Shown one piece after another: positions 23,413-30,323 of a stretch of 35,691 bases of DNA. Source of the stretch: an uncultured Oscillospiraceae bacterium (GTDB lineage: Bacteria > Bacillota > Clostridia > Oscillospirales > Oscillospiraceae); NCBI GenBank assembly GCA_904420435.1, contig CAJFVK010000010.1:1-35691 (forward strand). The letters are read 5' to 3'. The notes under the pieces were generated by a model. It worked only from the letters and a program-made list of their open reading frames with translations. It did no database searches and was not told the origin of the DNA. Both the position numbers and the translations under genes were made by a program. Position 1 is the first letter of the stretch. Every line of letters begins with the position of its first letter.

Positions 23413-24422
23413 AGATGGTCCTCCTGTTCAGCAGATGAAATCAGGGTCCGCTCTGCCAGGTACCGCAGGGTCGTCGGCGGGACCAGGCTGGAAAGCGCCT
23501 CCGGCCTGTTTTGCCCCAGCAGACGGCGCACTGTGCTGGCGCTGATGGGGGCGCCGTCCCGCTCCCGCCGGCTGATCTCCTGTACCGCCACGCCCCGGGG
23601 AGGGAGAAAGGCCGCCATCTCCCGGTTGTAGGCCATGGTCAGTGGGGACAGGGGTTCTGTGCCTACATAGCGACGGGAGATGTGGAAAGCCTCGGCGTAG
23701 TAGTCCAGGAAAATCTGCAGGTCCAGCCGGCAGTGGATCTCCTCCGTCCGGGAGCGGTCGGCCAGGAAGTAGTCGGGGAAGGTGGCGGAGGAGATCTGGT
23801 AGGGGCCGCTGGGGTGGACGGTCACATTCTGCAAATCGGCCGTTCCCTCCCTGGCCAGCCGCAGCCTGTCCGCGGCGGGGAACAGCCCCTGCTCCTCCGA
23901 TAGGATAAAGACATACACCCAGTCGCACTCGGCGGCGGCCCGCTCAATGAGATAGCGGTGTCCCAAGGTGAAGGGGTTGCAGTTCATCACCGCGGCGCCG
24001 ATCACGCCGCTCCGGCAGGGGGCGGAGAGCCCGGCGAGGAAGCGACGGATTCCGTCCCGCTCACTTTCCATCAGCGCCGCGTCCCCGGTGGCCGCCACGG
24101 GGTAGAAGAACAGGGATTGAAAAACCGGCTGGTTTTTGGGCTTGGTGTAGAGAAACAGCTTCTCGATCCCCTGGGAGAAAGCGCTCTGCCGCAGCTGGGT
24201 CAGGACTGTGGCGGCGGCGTCCTGCCCCTGGTAGCGCGGGTCCACGGCGATGCACTGGAGGACATTCCCCCGCCTGGCGCCCGCGGCCGCCAGGCACGTG
24301 CCGTCCCACAGGAGCAGCACCTCGTCCAGGGGCTCTGATGGGCGCAGGCCGGCCTGGTCCATCAGGCCCTCCCAGGCTCTCCGGCGCCGTCCGGACAGTG
24401 TTTTTAACAGCTCCGCCTCCAT
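23409..24422 (-). CDS. citC: [Citrate (pro-3S)-lyase] ligase, here probably acting on citramalate lyase
   Basis: 337 residues; GGGGAGGGG before the ATG. It acetylates the CitD prosthetic thiol with acetate and ATP to activate the lyase. An N-terminal GNAT-like domain has the acetyl-CoA motif VDPRYQGQDAAATVL (residues 60-74). The C-terminal nucleotidyltransferase domain begins at NCNPFTLGHRYLIE (residues 147-160, the HxGH-like motif), and SAST near the C-terminus is its ISxST-like motif. It is first in a minus-strand operon with the P-loop/SAD gene, divergent from citDEF. Confidence 0.93.
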   Translation of the reverse strand: MEAELLKTLSGRRRRAWEGLMDQAGLRPSEPLDEVLLLWDGTCLAAAGARRGNVLQCIAVDPRYQGQDAAATVLTQLRQSAFSQGIEKLFLYTKPKNQPVFQSLFFYPVAATGDAALMESERDGIRRFLAGLSAPCRSGVIGAAVMNCNPFTLGHRYLIERAAAECDWVYVFILSEEQGLFPAADRLRLAREGTADLQNVTVHPSGPYQISSATFPDYFLADRSRTEEIHCRLDLQIFLDYYAEAFHISRRYVGTEPLSPLTMAYNREMAAFLPPRGVAVQEISRRERDGAPISASTVRRLLGQNRPEALSSLVPPTTLRYLAERTLISSAEQEDHL

Positions 24423-24453
24423 ATTGTCCCCTCCCCGCAGATGGTCTGCTTAC

Positions 24454-24482
24454 ACTATACCCCATGGCAGCGATTTTGGGAA
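24454..24482 (-). promoter_or_regulatory. Candidate promoter of citC
   Basis: Minus strand TTCCCA, 17-bp spacer, TATAGT. The -10 region reads TATAGTGTA, similar to the right half of the TGTTATAGTACA motif at the citD and glmS promoters, but the overlap with a -10 makes this weak evidence. Confidence 0.6.
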
Positions 24483-24502
24483 GATGATTTTGCGGGAATG
24501 TG

Positions 24503-24531
24503 TTGAAATTGCGAAAATTGTATTATATAAT
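24503..24531 (+). promoter_or_regulatory. Sigma-A promoter of the citDEF-mesaconase operon
   Basis: TTGAAA, 17-bp spacer, perfect TATAAT. The predicted start, near 24538, is next to the TTGTTATAGTACAA operator candidate. Confidence 0.8.
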
Positions 24532-24539
24532 ATGAGAAG

Positions 24540-24555
24540 ATTGTTATAGTACAAT
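24540..24555. promoter_or_regulatory. Operator candidate at the citD start site (ATTGT-N6-ACAAT)
   Basis: ATTGT-TATAGT-ACAAT lies right at the predicted transcription start. Its core TGTTATAGTACA (24542-24553) recurs, inverted, at the glmS promoter (29699-29710). This placement suits a repressor; the nearby GntR protein is the natural candidate. Confidence 0.6.
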
Positions 24556-24580
24556 AAACCGATTGGAGGGAGGTTGCAAA

Positions 24581-24847
24581 ATGGCGGAGATTGTTCGGAA
24601 GGCGGCGGCCGGCACCCTGGAGTCCAGCGACGTCTATGTGGAGATCGCCCCCGGGGAGGCCGGCATCGACCTGGAGCTGGAGTCTGTGGTGAAGGAGCAG
24701 TTCGGGCAGGCGATTGAGCAGGTCGTCCGCCAGGTGCTGCAGGAGCAGGGGGTCACCTGTGCCCGGATTCGCCTGGTGGACCGGGGAGCGCTGGACTGCG
24801 TGATCCGGGCCCGGGTGGAAACTGCGATTGTGAGAGGGGGGGAGTGA
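24581..24847 (+). CDS. citD: Citrate/citramalate lyase acyl carrier protein (gamma subunit)
   Basis: 88 residues from MAEIVRKAAAG; GGAGG is about 8 bases upstream, better placed than for an earlier in-frame ATG. The family motif AGTLESSDVYVEI is at residues 10-22. Ser15 (first Ser of ESSD) is the expected attachment site of the phosphoribosyl-dephospho-CoA prosthetic group, which carries the acetyl thioester. First gene of the operon, one base before citE. Confidence 0.93.
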   Translation: MAEIVRKAAAGTLESSDVYVEIAPGEAGIDLELESVVKEQFGQAIEQVVRQVLQEQGVTCARIRLVDRGALDCVIRARVETAIVRGGE

Positions 24848-24848
24848 G

Positions 24849-25724
24849 ATGCGCCGTTCCATGCTGTTTATTCCCGGAAATACCCCCAACCTGGTGGTCA
24901 ACTCCCCCTATCTGGGGGCGGACGCGATCATCTTCGATCTGGAGGACGCGGTGTCCCCGGGGGAGAAGGACGCCGCCCGGATCCTGGTGCGCAATACCCT
25001 GCGCTACCTGGACCTGGGGGGACAGGAGACGATTGTCCGGATCAACGCCATTGACACGGACTACTGGCAGAAGGACGTGGAGGAGATGGTGGCCCAGGGG
25101 CCCGATCTCCTGATGCTGCCGAAATCCAGCCGCCCGGAGGACGTCCGGACGGTGGATGAGGCCATCACCCGGGCGGAGGAGCGGGCGGGGGCCCGGCGCC
25201 GGATCCGGCTGATGCCCCTGATCGAAACGGCCCTGGGTGTGGAGAACGCCTACGCCGTCGCCACGGCGTCCCCCCGTGTGGCGGCCCTGTTCCTGGGGGC
25301 GGAGGACCTGACCGCCGACCTGCGCTGCCAGCGCACCAAGGAGGGCCGGGAGATCGAATATGCCAGGACCCGCCTGGTGACCGCCGCCCGGGCCGCGGAC
25401 ATCGACGTGTACGACACCCCCTTTACCGACGTCAACGACGACGAGGGGGCCTGGCGGGACGTGGAAACGGCCAGGGCCCTGGGATTCACCGGCAAGGCGT
25501 CCATCTCCCCCCGCCATATCCAGGCCATCAACACGGTGTTCAGCCCCTCCCAGGAGGAAGTGGACTACGCCTATGAGGTGATGGAGGCCATCCGCATGGC
25601 CAAGGAGCAGGGCAGGGGCGCCATCGCCCTGCGGGGGAAGATGATCGACGCGCCGATTGTGGCCAGGGCCCGGCGGACCCTGGAGATGGCCCGGGAGATC
25701 GGCATGGAAAGGAGCGAGGCGTGA
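24849..25724 (+). CDS. citE: Citrate/citramalate lyase beta subunit (acyl lyase)
   Basis: 291 residues, normal for CitE. It cleaves the (3S)-citryl- or citramalyl-ACP to acetyl-ACP and oxaloacetate or pyruvate. HpcH/HpaI TIM-barrel motifs are clear: RRSMLFIPGNTP at the N-terminus, AIIFDLEDAVSPGEKDAAR (metal/phosphate region), LMPLIETALGVENA and FLGAEDLTADL. It starts one base after the citD stop, with GGAGTGAG as ribosome site, and overlaps citF by one base. Given the glutamate mutase and mesaconase genes nearby, citramalate rather than citrate is the likely substrate. Confidence 0.93.
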   Translation: MRRSMLFIPGNTPNLVVNSPYLGADAIIFDLEDAVSPGEKDAARILVRNTLRYLDLGGQETIVRINAIDTDYWQKDVEEMVAQGPDLLMLPKSSRPEDVRTVDEAITRAEERAGARRRIRLMPLIETALGVENAYAVATASPRVAALFLGAEDLTADLRCQRTKEGREIEYARTRLVTAARAADIDVYDTPFTDVNDDEGAWRDVETARALGFTGKASISPRHIQAINTVFSPSQEEVDYAYEVMEAIRMAKEQGRGAIALRGKMIDAPIVARARRTLEMAREIGMERSEA

Positions 25725-27136
25725 TGCAGGGGAAAGTTGTCGGCAGCATCCGGGAGGCCATTGTCCTCTCCGGGCTGAGGAGCGGTATGACGGTGTCCTT
25801 CCACCACCATCTGCGCAACGGAGACTATGTGCTCAACCTGGTGATGGAGCAGATCGCGGCCCTGGGGATTGACCACCTCACTGTCCACGCCAGCTCCCTC
25901 TTTGATATCCACGCACCTCTTTTGGACCACATCAAAAGCCACGTGGTCACGAAGATCCAGACCGACTACATGTCCGCCCGCCTGGGCCGGGCGATTTCAG
26001 AGGGCGCGATGGAGGAGCCGGTGGAGTTCCGCACCCACGGCGGCCGGCCCAGCGCCATTGAAACGGGGGCCGCGCCCATTGACGTGGCCTTCATCGCCGC
26101 CCCTGCCAGTGACAGCATGGGCAACTGCTCCGGAAAGTACGGAAAGTCCGCCTGCGGCAGCCTGGGATACGCCTTCCCTGACGCCATGCACGCCAAAAAG
26201 GTGGTCGTCATCACGGACAACCTGGTGCCCTATCCCCTGGTGGGCTGGTCCATCCCGGAAACCTATGTGGACTACGTGGTGGCGGTGGACGCCATCGGCG
26301 ATCCGGCGGGGATCGTTTCCGGCACGACCCAGATCACCCGGGACCCCATCGGCCTGATGATGGCCTCCTACGCGGTCCGGGTGATCCAGCACTCCGGCCT
26401 TCTCAAGGACGGCTTCTCCTTCCAGACCGGCGCCGGCGGCGCGTCCCTGGCGGCGGCAAAGTTTCTGAAGGACGTTATGGTCCGGGAGCAGATCCGAGGC
26501 AGCTTCGGCCTGGGCGGTATCACCGGCTATCTGGTGGACATGCTGCGGGAGGGCTGCTTTGAAACCCTCCTGGACGTGCAGTGCTTCGATCTGAAGGCGG
26601 TGGAATCCATCCGCACGGACCCCAGGCACATGGAGATCTCCGCCTCCCACTACGCCAGTCCCACCGTCCGCAGCAGCGCCGTGGACCACCTGGACGTGGT
26701 GATCCTGGGGGCCACGGAGGTGGACACGGACTTCAACGTCAATGTCCACACGGACTCCGGCGGCTCCATCATGGGCGGCTCCGGCGGCCACAGCGACACG
26801 GCGGCGGGGGCGAAGCTGGCTATGATCATCGCCCCCCTGTTCCGGGCCCGCCTGCCCATTGTGACGGACCGGGTGACCTGTATCTCCACGCCGGGCCGGG
26901 ATATCGACGTGCTGGTGACCCAGGCGGGGATCGCGGTGAACCCTCGGCAGCCGGAACTTCAGGACCGGCTGAAGCAGGCGGGGCTGCCGGTGGTGCCCAT
27001 TGAGGAGCTGAAGACGGCGGCGGAGAAGGTGACGGGGGTCCCCACCCGTCCGGCCCATGGGAACCGGGCGGTGGCGAAGGTCATCAGCCGCACCGGAGAG
27101 CTGCTGGATACCATCTACAACATTCCCCGGAGATAG
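25724..27136 (+). CDS. citF: Citrate/citramalate lyase alpha subunit (acyl-ACP transferase), short N-terminus
   Basis: 470 residues, whereas classical enterobacterial CitF proteins are near 505-515. Compared with these from memory, about 40 N-terminal residues are missing; the protein begins directly at the KVVGSIREAI block before SGLRSGMTVSFHHHLRNGD. CitF exchanges the acetyl group of acetyl-ACP for citrate or citramalate, releasing acetate. Other blocks: SMGNCSGKYGKSACGSLGYA, DGFSFQTGAGGASLA, GLGGITGYLVDML and SGGHSDTAAGAKL. The ATG overlaps the citE stop (TGATG), with AAGGAG about 9 bases upstream. Confidence 0.93.
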   Translation: MQGKVVGSIREAIVLSGLRSGMTVSFHHHLRNGDYVLNLVMEQIAALGIDHLTVHASSLFDIHAPLLDHIKSHVVTKIQTDYMSARLGRAISEGAMEEPVEFRTHGGRPSAIETGAAPIDVAFIAAPASDSMGNCSGKYGKSACGSLGYAFPDAMHAKKVVVITDNLVPYPLVGWSIPETYVDYVVAVDAIGDPAGIVSGTTQITRDPIGLMMASYAVRVIQHSGLLKDGFSFQTGAGGASLAAAKFLKDVMVREQIRGSFGLGGITGYLVDMLREGCFETLLDVQCFDLKAVESIRTDPRHMEISASHYASPTVRSSAVDHLDVVILGATEVDTDFNVNVHTDSGGSIMGGSGGHSDTAAGAKLAMIIAPLFRARLPIVTDRVTCISTPGRDIDVLVTQAGIAVNPRQPELQDRLKQAGLPVVPIEELKTAAEKVTGVPTRPAHGNRAVAKVISRTGELLDTIYNIPRR

Positions 27137-27148
27137 GAGGATTACGCT

Positions 27149-27988
27149 ATGCGGGAAATCGCGTCAGAACAAATCGCGGCGGTGATCCGCCGGCTCTGCA
27201 TCCAGGCCAACTGCATCCTTCCGGAGGATGTGAGGGCGCGGATCGCAGCCTGCGCTCAGGAGGAGCCCTGGCCCCAGGCCCAGGAGATCCTGGGGCAGAT
27301 CACCCAGAACTACACCGTGGCCCGGGAGCGGATGCAGCCCATCTGCCAGGACACCGGAATGGCCTGCGTCTTTCTGGAGATCGGACAGGAGGCCCACGTC
27401 ACCGGGGACCTGACCGCCGCGGTCCACGAGGGGGTCCGGCAGGGGTACCGGGACGGGTACCTGCGCAAGTCTGTGGTAAAGGACCCCCTGCGCCGGGTGA
27501 ACACCGGGGACAACACCCCGGCCATGATCTACTGGGACATCGTCCCCGGGGACCGGCTGAGGATCACGGTGGCCCCCAAGGGATTCGGCAGCGAGAACAT
27601 GAGCCAGATCAAGATGCTCAAGCCCTCGGACGGGGAAGAGGGCGTCAAGAATTTTGTGGTAAAAGCGGTGGAGGAGGCGGGGCCCAACCCCTGCCCGCCC
27701 ATTGTGGTGGGCGTGGGCATCGGCGGCACCTTCGACAAGGCGGCCCTCCTGGCCAAGCGGGCCCTGCTGCGGCCCCTGGGCCAGCCCAGCCAGGATCCCT
27801 TCTATGCGGCGATGGAGGCGGAGCTGCTGGAGCGGGTCAACGCCCTTGGCATCGGCCCCCAGGGCTTCGGCGGCCGGACCACGGCCCTGGCGGTGGCGAT
27901 TGAAACAGCGCCGACCCACATCGCGGGGCTGCCGGTTGCGGTGAACATCAACTGCCACGTGACAAGACATCAGACGGAGGTGCTTTGA
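27149..27988 (+). CDS. Class I fumarase-type hydratase, alpha subunit (probable mesaconase)
   Basis: 279 residues; AGGAGG upstream. This is the [4Fe-4S] half of a heteromeric class I fumarate hydratase-type enzyme. Three cluster cysteines are visible: Cys66 in ICQDTG, Cys182 in GPNPCPP and Cys269 in NINCHVTRH. The motif KGFGSENMS is also typical. In the methylaspartate pathway a two-subunit enzyme of this family hydrates mesaconate to (S)-citramalate. Its position between the lyase genes and the mutase genes supports mesaconase over a housekeeping fumarase, though dual activity is possible. The oxygen-labile cluster fits an anaerobe. Confidence 0.88.
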   Translation: MREIASEQIAAVIRRLCIQANCILPEDVRARIAACAQEEPWPQAQEILGQITQNYTVARERMQPICQDTGMACVFLEIGQEAHVTGDLTAAVHEGVRQGYRDGYLRKSVVKDPLRRVNTGDNTPAMIYWDIVPGDRLRITVAPKGFGSENMSQIKMLKPSDGEEGVKNFVVKAVEEAGPNPCPPIVVGVGIGGTFDKAALLAKRALLRPLGQPSQDPFYAAMEAELLERVNALGIGPQGFGGRTTALAVAIETAPTHIAGLPVAVNINCHVTRHQTEVL

Positions 27989-27989
27989 T

Positions 27990-28547
27990 ATGGCCATCAG
28001 GATTACGACGCCCCTGACCGCGGCGGACGCCAGGAAGCTCAGGAGCGGGGACAGCTGCCTGATCTCCGGGGTGATCTATACCGCCCGGGACGCGGCCCAC
28101 AAGCGCCTGTGCCAGCGGCTGGCCGAGGGGAAGCCTCTGCCCTTTGACATCCGGGATGCGGTGATCTACTTTGTGGGACCCACCCCCGCCAGGGAGGGGG
28201 AGGTGATCGGCTCGGCGGGCCCCACGTCCTCCTACCGGATGGACGCCTACAGCCCCACCCTGATCGCCCAGGGCCAGACGGGCATGATCGGCAAGGGGGC
28301 ACGGGGAGCGGAGGTCATCGCGGCCATGAAGGAGTGCGGAGCGGTGTACTTCGGCGCCATCGGCGGCTGCGGCGCCCTGCTGAGCAGCTGCGTGAAGAAG
28401 GCGGAGGTCATCGCCTATGAGGACCTGGGGGCCGAGGCAATCCGCCGGCTGGAGGTGGAGGACTTCCCGGTGGTGGTGGTCATCGACAGCCAGGGGAACA
28501 ACCTCTACGAAACCGGGCGGGCGGCCTACCTGGCCTCCCAGAAGTAG
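27990..28547 (+). CDS. Class I fumarase-type hydratase, beta subunit (probable mesaconase)
   Basis: 185 residues, starting one base after the alpha subunit, with GGAGGTG about 8 bases upstream. The swivelling C-terminal domain of the class I fumarase family is recognisable: GVIYTARDAAHKRL, IYFVGPTPAREGEVIGSAGP, SPTLIAQGQTGMIGKG and FGAIGGCGALLSS. These supply the anion-binding and catalytic residues that close over the alpha-subunit cluster. It is the last gene of the citDEF operon. The probable terminator overlaps the start of the GntR gene. Confidence 0.9.
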   Translation: MAIRITTPLTAADARKLRSGDSCLISGVIYTARDAAHKRLCQRLAEGKPLPFDIRDAVIYFVGPTPAREGEVIGSAGPTSSYRMDAYSPTLIAQGQTGMIGKGARGAEVIAAMKECGAVYFGAIGGCGALLSSCVKKAEVIAYEDLGAEAIRRLEVEDFPVVVVIDSQGNNLYETGRAAYLASQK

Positions 28548-28565
28548 CCTGCGCTTCCCGTATAC

Positions 28566-28594
28566 TTGACAAATCCGGGCCGCTTCTCTACAAT
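28566..28594 (+). promoter_or_regulatory. Sigma-A promoter of the GntR gene
   Basis: Consensus TTGACA, 17-bp spacer, TACAAT. The -35 and most of the spacer form the left arm of the 16-bp inverted repeat; the -10 and predicted start (near 28601) lie in its loop. Confidence 0.8.
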
Positions 28595-28644
28595 TGTTTT
28601 GAGAGCAATGGAAGGGAGGCGGCCCGGATTTGTCCGATTTTTTT
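28568..28644 (+). terminator. Inverted repeat and T-tract spanning the GntR promoter, ribosome site and start codon
   Basis: Perfect 16-bp arms (28568-28583 and 28619-28634) with a 35-nt loop, followed after 3 bases by TTTTTTT (28638-28644). In a transcript from the upstream operon this is a strong stem plus U-tract, the form of an intrinsic terminator. The right arm contains the end of the ribosome site and the TTG start codon of the GntR gene, so any read-through RNA would also have its start codon paired. A transcript from the GntR promoter begins in the loop and lacks the left arm. Confidence 0.7.
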
Positions 28645-29604
28645 CAAGTAAATCCCCAGCTGGAGGTCCCGATCTACCAGCAGTTGGTGGACCACATCCG
28701 CGCCGGCATCAAGACCGGGGCACTGCCGGCCGGGACACGTCTGCCCACCGTCAGAGAGCTGGCGGACCAGATGGGCCTGGCCCGGGGCACCATCAAGCGG
28801 GCCTATGACGAGCTGGAAAATGAGGGCATGGTCAAAAAGGTCCAGGGCCGGGGGACCTTTGTGTCCTATCAGCCGGAGAGCCTGGCCAGCCGGAAGGACC
28901 GGGCCATGGCCGCCATTGACCAGATGTTTGAGCAGATGGAGAGCCTGGGTTTCTCCGTCCACGAGATGCACATTTTCCTCCAGCTGAAGCTCCAGGAGCT
29001 GGCGGCCCGGCAGTCGAACCTGAAGGTGGCGGTGGTGGAGTGCAACCCGGAGATCCTCTCCCAGCTGTGCGACCAGCTGCGCGGGATGGACCGGCTGGAT
29101 CTGTACTCCCACGTCCTGGACGAGGTCCTGGCCTACCCCTATAAGATCGCGGAGGATATGGACCTGGTGATCACTACCCAGGAGCACGCGGAGGCCCTGG
29201 AAAAAATGATACCCTCCGGCCGGAAAATTGTAAAAATTGCCCTGAGCCTCCGGCCGGACAGCATGGCGCAGATCGTGAGGCTGCGGGCGGGGGAGCCGGT
29301 GGGGATTCTCTGCGCCAGCCTCCGGTTCGGGGATCTGATGACGAGGGTGTGCGGCGTCTTTGCCCCCCAGGCGGCGGTGGACCGTCCCTGCCTGCTGGGC
29401 GGCTGCGCCGGCTACCTGGCGGGGAAAGAGGCGGTTTTGGTGCCGGAAAACTGGGAGAGATACGCGGATGGGGACACGATCCAGACCCTGAAGGAGTTTT
29501 CCGCCCGGGGGCAGGTGATTCCCTGCGCCTACCAGATCGACGAGGGTTCCCTGATGTACCTGCGGGAAAAGATTCAAAAGCTGCACAACAAGGAGGAGCT
29601 GTGA
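28630..29604 (+). CDS. GntR-family transcriptional regulator
   Basis: 324 residues from a TTG start; GGGAGG lies about 11 bases upstream and no better in-frame start exists before the DNA-binding domain. The winged helix covers residues about 12-80 (VPIYQQLVDHIRAGIKTGAL, LPTVRELADQMGLARGTIKR, GRGTFVSY). The remaining 240 residues form a larger effector domain that I cannot place firmly in a subfamily; it has no aminotransferase Lys motif. Lying between the two catabolic operons, it is the likely pathway regulator. Confidence 0.87.
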   Translation: MSDFFQVNPQLEVPIYQQLVDHIRAGIKTGALPAGTRLPTVRELADQMGLARGTIKRAYDELENEGMVKKVQGRGTFVSYQPESLASRKDRAMAAIDQMFEQMESLGFSVHEMHIFLQLKLQELAARQSNLKVAVVECNPEILSQLCDQLRGMDRLDLYSHVLDEVLAYPYKIAEDMDLVITTQEHAEALEKMIPSGRKIVKIALSLRPDSMAQIVRLRAGEPVGILCASLRFGDLMTRVCGVFAPQAAVDRPCLLGGCAGYLAGKEAVLVPENWERYADGDTIQTLKEFSARGQVIPCAYQIDEGSLMYLREKIQKLHNKEEL

Positions 29605-29620
29605 GGCATGGGCCTCTTGC

Positions 29621-29658
29621 AATATGCCGTCTGCTGATTTGCAGACGGCATATTTTTT
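29621..29658 (+). terminator. Intrinsic terminator of the GntR gene
   Basis: A perfect 14-bp stem (AATATGCCGTCTGC / GCAGACGGCATATT) with a TGATTT loop and a TTTTTT tail. Confidence 0.93.
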
Positions 29659-29690
29659 CTTGCAAAATCACGAAAAATGACAGGGGATCC

Positions 29691-29719
29691 TTGACTTATG
29701 TACTATAACATTATACTAT
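29691..29719 (+). promoter_or_regulatory. Promoter of the glmS-glmL-glmE-mal operon
   Basis: TTGACT, 17-bp spacer, TACTAT (or TATACT with a 15-bp spacer). The spacer contains the inverted TGTTATAGTACA motif. Confidence 0.65.
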
Positions 29720-29730
29720 ATAGATATAGT
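29699..29730. promoter_or_regulatory. Operator candidates at the glmS promoter
   Basis: TGTACTATAACA (29699-29710) is the exact reverse complement of the motif at the citD promoter and sits between -35 and -10. A second dyad, ACTATAT-AG-ATATAGT (29715-29730), covers the -10 and the predicted start site and repeats the ACTATA half-site. A repressor here would block polymerase. Confidence 0.6.
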
Positions 29731-29888
29731 TCAATCTGGTTTTCGAAGAATATTTTGTCCCATTTCCCAGGGGCGCACCGGGCCGGAAACAGGCTGCAGG
29801 GCGGGGAATCCGCCCGGTCCGGGCGGGACGGCCAGCGGCCCGGCGGGAGGCAGATGGAGGGGACCGTATTTTTTGACAGGAGGTCAGC
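29731..29888 (+). other. GC-rich structured leader of the glmS operon
   Basis: A leader of about 150 nt that can form GGGCGG/CCGCCC and CCGGGC/GCCCGG stems before the AGGAGG of glmS. The enzyme uses adenosylcobalamin, but I find neither the conserved core nor the terminal pairing of a cobalamin riboswitch. Confidence 0.35.
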
Positions 29889-30314
29889 ATGGAGCAGAAG
29901 AGGAAAAAAGTTTTGGTGCTGGGGGTCATCGGCGCCGACGTACACGCCGTGGGGAACCAGATCCTCTACCACGCCTTCACGGACGCGGGGTTTGAGGTGA
30001 TCAACCTGGGGGTCATGGTTTCCCAGGAGGAGTACATAGCCGCGGCCATCGAGTCCAACGCGGACGCCATCGTCATCTCCTCCCTGTACGGGCAGGGGGA
30101 GCTGGACTGCCGGGGCATGCGGGAGAAGTGCCGGGAGGCGGGGCTGGGGGACATCCCCCTGCTGGTAGGCGGCAACATTGTCATCGGGAAGCAGTCCTTT
30201 GCAGAGGTGGAGAAGCGCTTCCTGGCCATGGGGTTTGACCGGGCCTTTCCCCCGGGGACCGATCCCCAGGTCACCATCCAGGCCCTCCATGAGATCCTGG
30301 ACGGGAAGGAGTAG
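29889..30314 (+). CDS. glmS: Methylaspartate (glutamate) mutase, sigma subunit
   Basis: 141 residues; AGGAGG 6-7 bases before the ATG. This is the B12-binding component, with the base-off/His-on motif D17-x-H19-x-x-G22 in [12 protein letters not shown]; His19 should coordinate cobalt. Later family blocks: [26 protein letters not shown] and [10 protein letters not shown]. With GlmE it interconverts L-glutamate and (2S,3S)-3-methylaspartate by a radical mechanism. First gene of a four-gene operon in pathway order. The symbol must not be confused with glucosamine-6-phosphate synthase; mutS is also used. Confidence 0.95.
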   Translation: MEQKRKKVLVLGVIGADVHAVGNQILYHAFTDAGFEVINLGVMVSQEEYIAAAIESNADAIVISSLYGQGELDCRGMREKCREAGLGDIPLLVGGNIVIGKQSFAEVEKRFLAMGFDRAFPPGTDPQVTIQALHEILDGKE

Positions 30315-30323
30315 GAGGGCGCC

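Noticed and set aside
28591-28598. ACAATTGT palindrome at the GntR -10 as the shared operator
   Set aside because: It shares only the ACAAT end with the citD/glmS motif and overlaps the -10 hexamer, so similarity is expected by composition.
29731-29888. Cobalamin riboswitch in front of the B12-dependent mutase
   Set aside because: Only a short GGGGAATCC resembles the core. The conserved B12-box pairing, the GCCACTG-like element and the expected flanking stems are absent.
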